Shown here piece by piece: positions 25,211 through 32,020 of a stretch of 32,020 bases of DNA. Below the pieces are notes generated by a model. It made no database searches. It had not been told where the DNA came from and worked only from the letters and a program-made list of their open reading frames with translations. The translations under genes were made by a program, and so were the position numbers. Every line of letters starts with the position of its first letter. The first letter of the stretch is position 1. Source of the DNA: a bacterium (lineage in GTDB: Bacteria > Planctomycetota > UBA1135 > GCA-002686595); the NCBI GenBank assembly GCA_030428965.1, contig JAUIEE010000006.1, positions 1-32,020 of the forward strand, read 5' to 3'.

Positions 25211-26182
25211 ATGGCCAAGGACGACCGTCTCGAACACGCGCGGGAGGTGATCCGCCTCGAAGCGCGCACGATCGCCCAGCTCGAGGCGCAGCTGGACGGT
25301 GGCTTCACCCGGGCGGTGGACCTGATCCTGGCCTGCGAGGGGTTCTTGATCGTGACCGGCATGGGCAAGGCCGGCCTGATCGGAGCCAAGCTGTCGGCCA
25401 CCCTGGCCTCGACCGGCACCCCTTCCCTGGCCCTGCACCCGGCCGAGGCCCTGCACGGGGACCTGGGCCGCATCCGCCCCATGGACGTGGTCCTGGCCAT
25501 GTCCAACTCGGGCGAGACGGCCGAGATCAACCAGCTCGTGCCCCGGGCCAAGCGCATCGGAGCGCCCGTGATCGCCATGACGGGGGCCCCCGGTTCGACC
25601 CTGGGGCGCCTGGCCGACTGCGTGCTCGACATCGGTCAGGTGGACGAGGCCTGCCCCCTGGGCCTGGCCCCGACCGCCAGCACGTCCGCCATGCTCGCCC
25701 TCGGGGACGCCCTGGCCATGGTCGTGCTCAAGGAGCGCGGCTTCAGCCGCGAGGACTACGCCAAGGTCCACCCGGCCGGAGCCCTGGGGCGGGGACTGAT
25801 GCGGGTCGAGGAGGTCATGCGCCAGGGGGAAGAGCTACCCCTCGTGGCCCCGACCGACAAGGTGGCCGAGGTCATCCTCACCATGTCCCGCACCCCGGGG
25901 CGACCGGGGGCCGCCTTGGTGGTCGATGGGCGCGGCCGCCTGGCCGGCATCTTCACGGACGGGGACCTGCGCCGGCTCCTGGAGCAGGGGGACCCCACGC
26001 GGCTCGAGGATCCCGTCCAGGAGTACATGGGTCAGAATCCCAAGACCGTCGCCCCCGATGCCCTGGTGGTCGAGGCCGAACGACTCCTGCGGGAGCACAA
26101 GATCGACCAGATCCCCGTCGTCCAGGGGGAGAAGACCCTGGGCCTCATCGACGTCCAAGACCTCCTTCACACGCGGCTCTAA
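25211..26182 (+). CDS. kdsD: KpsF/GutQ-type D-arabinose-5-phosphate isomerase (SIS + CBS domains)
   Basis: VTGMGKAGLIGAKLSATLASTGTPSLALHPAEALHGDLGRI; tandem CBS domains; directly upstream of kdsC. Confidence 0.95.
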   Translation: MAKDDRLEHAREVIRLEARTIAQLEAQLDGGFTRAVDLILACEGFLIVTGMGKAGLIGAKLSATLASTGTPSLALHPAEALHGDLGRIRPMDVVLAMSNSGETAEINQLVPRAKRIGAPVIAMTGAPGSTLGRLADCVLDIGQVDEACPLGLAPTASTSAMLALGDALAMVVLKERGFSREDYAKVHPAGALGRGLMRVEEVMRQGEELPLVAPTDKVAEVILTMSRTPGRPGAALVVDGRGRLAGIFTDGDLRRLLEQGDPTRLEDPVQEYMGQNPKTVAPDALVVEAERLLREHKIDQIPVVQGEKTLGLIDVQDLLHTRL

Positions 26183-26722
26183 GTGCATTCGGCCGAAGAA
26201 CTGCTCCACTCCCTTTCCCGCGTGCGCCTGGTGGCCTTCGACGTGGACGGTGTGCTCACCGATGGCCGCGTCCAGTACCTGGGCGGCGAGGAGCTGATGA
26301 GCTTCGACGTGCAGGACGGACTGGGGCTCAAGCTGCTGCGGGAAGCCGAGGTGCAGCTGGCCTGGATCAGCGGCCGGGGCAGCGTGGCCACGCGCCGCCG
26401 GGCCCAGGAGCTCGGGATCGAAGAGCTGCACCTCTTCGAATCGGCCAAGGCCGAGCGCCTGGAGGACGTGCAAGACCGCCTCGACATCCCCGTGGAGGAG
26501 ACGGCGGCCATCGGGGACGATTTGCCTGACCTGGGCCTGGCCCAGCGTGCCCAGGTCTTCGTGGCGCCCCGCAACGCCCGCTCCGAGGTCCGTAGCCGCG
26601 CCCACTGGGTCACCCGGGCCGCGGGCGGCAACGGCGCCGTACGCGAGCTGGCCGAGGCCATTCTTACCGCCAAAGGTCTCTGGATGGACACCGTCGCTCG
26701 GTACGCTCGGCGTTCCGATTGA
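26183..26722 (+). CDS. kdsC: 3-deoxy-D-manno-octulosonate 8-phosphate phosphatase (HAD, YrbI)
   Basis: VRLVAFDVDGVLTDGRVQYLGGEELMSFDVQDGLGLKLLREAEVQLAWISGR...GDDLPDLGLAQRAQVFVAPRNA. GTG start directly abuts the kdsD stop. Confidence 0.95.
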   Translation: MHSAEELLHSLSRVRLVAFDVDGVLTDGRVQYLGGEELMSFDVQDGLGLKLLREAEVQLAWISGRGSVATRRRAQELGIEELHLFESAKAERLEDVQDRLDIPVEETAAIGDDLPDLGLAQRAQVFVAPRNARSEVRSRAHWVTRAAGGNGAVRELAEAILTAKGLWMDTVARYARRSD

Positions 26723-29700
26723 AGCGGCTCCTCGTCTTTCTCGTGCTCTTCGGGTGCGGGCTCCTGGCCCTGCGCTGGGTGGAGGGTCCAACCTCGGCAC
26801 GTGAAGTGCCGCCGGACCTCCCCTCGCAGCCCCTCGAACGCCCGACCGTGGAACCTCCGGCCGACGAGTCCCCCCTGGGCCTCTCGATCGGCGGGCGCTT
26901 CGAGACCACCCTCTTCGACCCGGCTACCGGCCGGGCCACCCTGCGCTTCGAGAGCCTCGACAGCCGCACCGTCAACGAGCGGGACGAGTTCTACGGCGTC
27001 CAGGCACGGGTCGTCGATCCGAAGGCGGACTCCTTCGCTCCCCAGGCCACGATCCGCTCCGAGCGCGCCACCATGCGGCGCATCGGCCAAGGTGAGAGCT
27101 ACCAACCCGAGTTCGAGAACCGCATCGAGCTGGAGGGGGTCGAAGCCGAGATCCACGAGGCCTCGGGCAGCCCCCTCGCGCCCATGGACCTCGAGGCCGA
27201 AAGCGCGTCCGTGGACGCTCGCGACGCCGGATCTCGGATCCTCGAGTCCCCCGACGAGGTCGCCATCACCTCGGAGCAGCTGAACGCGGCGGGGGTCGGC
27301 CTGTCGCTGCACTTCGACGAGGGTCTCCTGGCCTTCGAACGGGACGGTCGGATCGAGTTCCTGGATCAGGGGGTCGCGCGCGCGGCTCTGACCTCGGCGG
27401 GCGCCACCCGCATCCTCAAGCGGCTCGAGCCTTCGCCTTCGCTGACGATCGAAGCCGAGGACGATGCGCGGCTGGAGTTCTTCGGTGAACAGGCCTGGGT
27501 CCTGGCCGCGGACCGCATTCGGATTCGCGGATTCCTGGGCGAGTCCGGCGAGGAGGACCTGCGCATCGAGCGGGTCGACGCCACGGGCAAGGTGACCTGG
27601 ACCAAGGGCGAGGAGTTGACCTTCGAGGGAGGCCGAGCCGCGGTGAGCTTCGACGAGGCGGGCAACCCGCTCAGCGCCCGGCTGTCCGAGCTTCCGGTAG
27701 CGCGCATCCTCGTACCCGCCGAGGCCTCCCCCCTGCCCGACTCCGAGGCCCAGGGTGTCCAGCCCCTGCGCCTTTCCGGGCGGGGCCCTCTGGATGTGAC
27801 CTGGAGCTCGGGCAGTCGCTTCGAGATGAGCGGGCCCGCCACGGCGGAGTCCCAGAACGCGACCTTGCGTTCCCTGGGGCCGATCGAGGGCTGGTCCCAG
27901 GGCCCCACCAGCGCCGGCTTCTCGGCGGCAGGCGGCGTCGTGCTCGAGAGCGGTACCACGCTGCTGGAAACCGCCAGCGTGGACTGGAGCTTCGCCCAGG
28001 ACGCCGACGGCAGGAACCTGCAGACCGCGCGCGCCGAGGGCGGACCGCGCCTGGCGGGCGAGCTCTCCGATGGCCGGCGCTTCACGGTGACGAGCCCGAC
28101 CCACATGGCTGTGCGCGCCCGTCAAGACGAGTGGCGCGTCGTGGATGCGAAGGACGTGGTTCTGTCCATCGATGGGGACGAGGGTTTCCGTGCGCGCGCC
28201 GAGGAAATCACCCTGTTCGACCCGACCTACATGAACCTCGAAGCCGAGGGGAGCGTGAGCTTCGAAGGTGAGCTCGGAGACGGAAGGGCCCAGCGGCTCT
28301 CGCTGAAGAACGGCGCGGACCTGGCCCTGTTCGGCAGCGACGGCCAGCTCGCTGAACTGCGCTCCGGTGAGATGGAGGTTCGCGCCCAGGAGATCGAAGG
28401 AGAAGAAGGTAGCTTCTCCGCCCGGCGCGACGTCTGGGCACGCCTGTCCCCGGCCCATGGGGAGAGTTCCTACGAGATCGACTGCGATGCGCTGGACGTT
28501 CGGGGATCGCGCGAGCCCGAACCGGAGAGGACCCGCCTCGAGGCCCGGGGCGACGTCGATGCGCGCATCACGACCGCCTCGGACAGCTCGCGCATCCAGT
28601 GCCTCGAGCTCGACATCGACATGGACGGCTCGCCCCAGGACGAACAGAGCGTGGGATCCTCCCGGCTGAACGCTCGGGGTGAGGTGCGGGCCACCCTCGA
28701 ACGGGAGGACTCGCGCCTGTTCGTCGAGAGCGACGAGATGTTCCTGAACCGCGTGAGCACGGACCTCGAGCCCCAGGCCTACGACGCCAGGGCCCTGGGC
28801 CAGGTCGAGTTCGCCCTCGACGTGACCGACGAAGCTCCCTGGAACGTCGAAGGCCGTGGTGAGGAGCTCGTCCTGGACGCACAGCGCAGGGGCCGCCTCA
28901 TGCCGGCGCCGGGCGAGCGAGCCCAGATCCAGGGAGAGCGCGGCGCCGAAGGCCATCCGTTCGAGGTCGAGGGAGATGAGTTCCGCTTCCTGGGCGAGGG
29001 TCAGCTCGAGGTCGTCGAGCCCCTGGTCCGCATCGAGCGCATGCTGCCCCCTGGCGAGGAGCCGGTTACGGATCGAACCGAAGGCGTCGAGGCCACCGGA
29101 CGCAAGCTCCTCCTGTCCGAAGGCGTGTTCGAGATGATCGACGGCGTGCGCATCCGATCGGTCACCGACAGCGGCGTTCCCTGGCTCTTGTCCTGTGGCA
29201 GCGTGCGCTTCGAGGGTCAGGCCGGCGACGAGTCCTCGGCGCCCGAGCTGAGCGGACTGCATGCGGCGGGAGGAGTCGACTTCCTGCTCGGCTCACGCGG
29301 CATCCCCGTCGAAGAACAGCACGTCGCCCGCGCCACAGGAGACGAGCTCCTGAGCGAGTCCCTGTTCGGCGAGCTGCGCCTCGTCGGCCGCCCGGCTCGC
29401 ATCGAGTCCCCCGCCTTCGTCTCGGAGGCTTCCTGGATCGCCTTCGATCCGGACCTGCAAATCGTGGTCGCCACCGGGCACGGTCAGCTGTTGCCGGTCG
29501 ACTCCGGACCCCCCCAGAGCGAGGAAGAAAAGACCCAGGTCGAGGGCTCGGGGACCAACGGTCAGGCGAACGAAGCCCGCGAAGAGCAGCCCGAGGTGCC
29601 CGGGTGGAGTCTCTCCTACCTTTCCTCGAAGACCCTGGTCGAACCGGATTCGCTCATCTACATCCTGCAGGAGCCCGTCTTCGAGGACCCGGCCAACCAG

Positions 29701-32020
29701 GGCAGCCTGCGCGCATCCTGGGCCGTTTTCTGGATCGATCGACACAAGTGGATGGACGTTCCCGGACGTGTCGCCAGCGGAGAACACGAAGCCGAGCGCC
29801 TCAAGGCCTTCGCGCAGAAGGCGGGTGAAAGGGAGCCGGAGAACGCCTACCAGGCCCGACTGTTCGGCTTCCTCGAAAACTTCGGTTTCGAAGGCCTCTT
29901 GCGGGAGTCCTACTTCGAGGGGCCGGTCGAGGTCTTGCGCCAGGGTGACCTGCTCGCCCGCGCCGACGCCATCTACCTCGACCCGATCCAGGGCCACGGC
30001 TGGCTCGCCAACGCGACCGTCAACGTGTGGGGGCGCCTGGTTGGCCAGGACTTCGAGAAGCTCATCTGCAAGACCGATTGGCTACGCCACTCCAAGGACG
30101 GCTCGCTGCGCGCCAACAGCGCCACCGTGACACCCTGCGACTTCGAGGACCCCCACATGCGCATCGTCACGGGGGACCTGCGCATCACGCCGCTCAAAGC
30201 CGACGAGTACGAGGTCGAGCTCAAGAACAACCGCATCGAGCTCTACGATCTGTTCACCCTGCCCCTGCCCACCTTCGCCGTCTCCACCAACGAGAAGGGC
30301 AAGCCCCTGTGGGAATCCCTCAAGTTCGGGGATTCCGCCCGCTTCGGGAGCTTCGTATCCGCCGGGGTCCGCCGACCGGCGGGCGGTCTCGGCGAGAAGG
30401 TCAACGACGTGCTCGGGGGCGATCCGGTCAACTACGACGCGGAGTATTCGATCGATGCTTCCTGGCTGGGGTCCCGGGGCATCCTGCTCGACCTCGGCCT
30501 GTCCCTCGAGTCCAAGGAAGACTACTGGCTCCAGATGAACCTGGGCGGGCTTCCGGACGATGGAGACGACCGCGGCTACATCCGCGTCAACGATCTCCCC
30601 ATCGGCGTGGACCCGATACGTCCCAGTCCGGCCAACCCGACGCCGCCGCCCCTCGTCTTGCTCGACGACGACGGCAACCCGCACGAGGTCGAAGGCCGTG
30701 ACAACCTGCGCCTCTGGTACCGGGCCCGGGGCCGCTACGTGCTGGGGGACGACCACTGGATCAACCTGCGCGCGGCCTTCCAAACCGACCCCGGCGTGCA
30801 GTCGGAGTTCTGGGAACGGGAGTTCGAGCGCTACGAGGAAAACCAGACCTTCGTCCAGTGGCGCCGGGCGAAGGACGGCCACTACTACGACGCGAGCGCC
30901 AAGACGCGGCTGAACGACTTTCAGAGCGAGATCGAAGAGCTGCCTTCGGTGGGCGCCTTCACAGGTCGCGAGCCCTGGTTCCAGCTCGCCTCCGTGCCGG
31001 TGCTGCACTCGAGCAACTCCCGGGCGGAGTACCTGCGCCGCCGCGAAGGTGAGCTGGCCCTCGCTTCCCCCTTCGCTTTCCCCTCGCGCTTTCCCGACGG
31101 CCTGGGTGAGCGCGAAGTGCTGCGCTTCGACAGTGAACAGCGCCTCGAGGCGCCGGTAAGCCTCGGTGTCGCAGGTGCCAAGGCCATCCCCTTCGTCGAC
31201 GCGCGTTTCTCCGCCTGGGACGAGGGCATCGACCGTCAGGACTCGCCGACGCGCCTGTTCGTGGCCGCGGGCCTGCGGCTGGCCACGACCTTCTGGAAGG
31301 AAACGGCCCGGGGCACGGTCCATCAACTCGCGCCCTACGTCGAGGTACGGGCGGACGTGGCCCAGGAGGACCACGGTGGCGACCCTGTTCCCTTCGATCG
31401 GGTCGAGAACGACATCGACGGGGACGTGATCGACGTCGGACTGCGGGGCCGGATCCACGTGAACCGCGAGGGACAGAGCCTGATCGACTTCCTCGTGAAC
31501 GGCACGCGCGTCAACGATCGAGACGACGCCCCGGACGAATGGTTGCCGATCGGCGTGTACGCGCGCATGGACCTCGAAGCCTGGGACACCCCGGTGCAAC
31601 TGTTCCACGACGCGCGCTACAACACCGAGAACGGCGAGACGGTCTACTCCTGGACGCGTGCGGCCGTGCGCTTCAACGACCGCTTTCGCATCGAGGGGGC
31701 TCACCGGAGGGGCACGGCCCTGACCGAGCGCTTCCTCGAGGACCCCGGCTCTCCCAACACCTTTCGTTTCGCCCAGGGACCGGAGCTGTTCGAGGCCGCC
31801 TCGATCGCCGGCCTTCTGCGCTGGACCGAGAAGTGGGAGTTCGAGGGGCGCCAGACCGTCTCCCTGGCTTCCGACAGCCGACTCGACACGCGCTTGATCG
31901 TGCGCCGTTTCGGCCACGACATCATCTTCGAGACCGAGCTGTCGGTACGGGAGGGAGAGGGCACGTCCCTGGGCTTCACCGTGCGGCCGTTCTTCGGCTA
32001 CAACCCTTCGAGGCTGGGCT
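26719..32020 (+). CDS. Giant LPS-transport protein, candidate LptC-LptA-LptD fusion (3' end beyond window)
   Basis: TTG start at 26719 (TTGA overlap with kdsC stop), open frame of 1767 codons read line by line with no stop. N-terminus MKRLLVFLVLFGCGLLALRWVEG; LptC-like GSRILESPDEVAITSEQLNAAGVGLSLHFD; LptD-like SLRANSATVTPCDFEDPHMRIVTGDLRITP..VELKNNRIELYDLFTLPLPTF followed by beta-strand-rich barrel sequence. Confidence 0.85.
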   Translation, partial: MKRLLVFLVLFGCGLLALRWVEGPTSAREVPPDLPSQPLERPTVEPPADESPLGLSIGGRFETTLFDPATGRATLRFESLDSRTVNERDEFYGVQARVVDPKADSFAPQATIRSERATMRRIGQGESYQPEFENRIELEGVEAEIHEASGSPLAPMDLEAESASVDARDAGSRILESPDEVAITSEQLNAAGVGLSLHFDEGLLAFERDGRIEFLDQGVARAALTSAGATRILKRLEPSPSLTIEAEDDARLEFFGEQAWVLAADRIRIRGFLGESGEEDLRIERVDATGKVTWTKGEELTFEGGRAAVSFDEAGNPLSARLSELPVARILVPAEASPLPDSEAQGVQPLRLSGRGPLDVTWSSGSRFEMSGPATAESQNATLRSLGPIEGWSQGPTSAGFSAAGGVVLESGTTLLETASVDWSFAQDADGRNLQTARAEGGPRLAGELSDGRRFTVTSPTHMAVRARQDEWRVVDAKDVVLSIDGDEGFRARAEEITLFDPTYMNLEAEGSVSFEGELGDGRAQRLSLKNGADLALFGSDGQLAELRSGEMEVRAQEIEGEEGSFSARRDVWARLSPAHGESSYEIDCDALDVRGSREPEPERTRLEARGDVDARITTASDSSRIQCLELDIDMDGSPQDEQSVGSSRLNARGEVRATLEREDSRLFVESDEMFLNRVSTDLEPQAYDARALGQVEFALDVTDEAPWNVEGRGEELVLDAQRRGRLMPAPGERAQIQGERGAEGHPFEVEGDEFRFLGEGQLEVVEPLVRIERMLPPGEEPVTDRTEGVEATGRKLLLSEGVFEMIDGVRIRSVTDSGVPWLLSCGSVRFEGQAGDESSAPELSGLHAAGGVDFLLGSRGIPVEEQHVARATGDELLSESLFGELRLVGRPARIESPAFVSEASWIAFDPDLQIVVATGHGQLLPVDSGPPQSEEEKTQVEGSGTNGQANEAREEQPEVPGWSLSYLSSKTLVEPDSLIYILQEPVFEDPANQGSLRASWAVFWIDRHKWMDVPGRVASGEHEAERLKAFAQKAGEREPENAYQARLFGFLENFGFEGLLRESYFEGPVEVLRQGDLLARADAIYLDPIQGHGWLANATVNVWGRLVGQDFEKLICKTDWLRHSKDGSLRANSATVTPCDFEDPHMRIVTGDLRITPLKADEYEVELKNNRIELYDLFTLPLPTFAVSTNEKGKPLWESLKFGDSARFGSFVSAGVRRPAGGLGEKVNDVLGGDPVNYDAEYSIDASWLGSRGILLDLGLSLESKEDYWLQMNLGGLPDDGDDRGYIRVNDLPIGVDPIRPSPANPTPPPLVLLDDDGNPHEVEGRDNLRLWYRARGRYVLGDDHWINLRAAFQTDPGVQSEFWEREFERYEENQTFVQWRRAKDGHYYDASAKTRLNDFQSEIEELPSVGAFTGREPWFQLASVPVLHSSNSRAEYLRRREGELALASPFAFPSRFPDGLGEREVLRFDSEQRLEAPVSLGVAGAKAIPFVDARFSAWDEGIDRQDSPTRLFVAAGLRLATTFWKETARGTVHQLAPYVEVRADVAQEDHGGDPVPFDRVENDIDGDVIDVGLRGRIHVNREGQSLIDFLVNGTRVNDRDDAPDEWLPIGVYARMDLEAWDTPVQLFHDARYNTENGETVYSWTRAAVRFNDRFRIEGAHRRGTALTERFLEDPGSPNTFRFAQGPELFEAASIAGLLRWTEKWEFEGRQTVSLASDSRLDTRLIVRRFGHDIIFETELSVREGEGTSLGFTVRPFFGYNPSRLG

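Noticed and set aside
26179-29262. 1027-aa minus-strand ORF (and 611-aa ORF 30082..31917)
   Set aside because: Antisense shadow of the giant + strand Lpt frame and kdsC, low-complexity His/Gln/Gly/Arg-rich translation typical of high-GC antisense frames.
1-32020. CRISPR arrays, transposases, integrases, phage or toxin-antitoxin modules
   Set aside because: No regularly spaced repeats and no matching protein families seen; the window reads as ordinary chromosomal core and lineage-specific genes.

Overview
This 32 kb, high-GC window is gene-dense and chromosomal. It looks Planctomycetota-like by gene content, which is an inference. There are no CRISPR arrays, phage genes or transposons. Recognisable genes, left to right: 3' end of an NAD+ synthase; a CheC/CheX-like protein; an ECF sigma factor with a long fused anti-sigma/RseB-like protein; an exported TSP3-repeat protein; tRNA-Arg(CCG); an outer-membrane beta-barrel candidate; a GT39/PMT-type glycosyltransferase; purF; an alpha/beta hydrolase; mnmH/selU; a second ECF sigma/anti-sigma/accessory operon; a signal peptidase I with a large insert; mgtE; aspartokinase; a LeuA-like synthase; a TIM-barrel sugar isomerase; rsmB; fmt; trxA; scpA; an M50 site-2 protease; kdsD; kdsC; and a very large reading frame from a TTG start at 26719 to the window end. 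That frame is absent from the supplied ORF track because it has no stop in the window. It is open for at least 1767 codons. It begins like LptC (N-terminal membrane segment plus an LptC-like passage), continues through about 850 residues of acidic beta-rich OstA/LptA-like sequence, and ends in an LptD-like Cys-containing region and beta-barrel. It is a candidate single-chain LptC-LptA-LptD fusion in the position normally held by lptC-lptA, and is the most interesting item here. Other items: a short repeated helical motif in both anti-sigma factors, a 30-bp duplicated G-quadruplex-forming intergenic element, a signal peptidase with a lectin-like insert, and a recurrent terminator-like hairpin.
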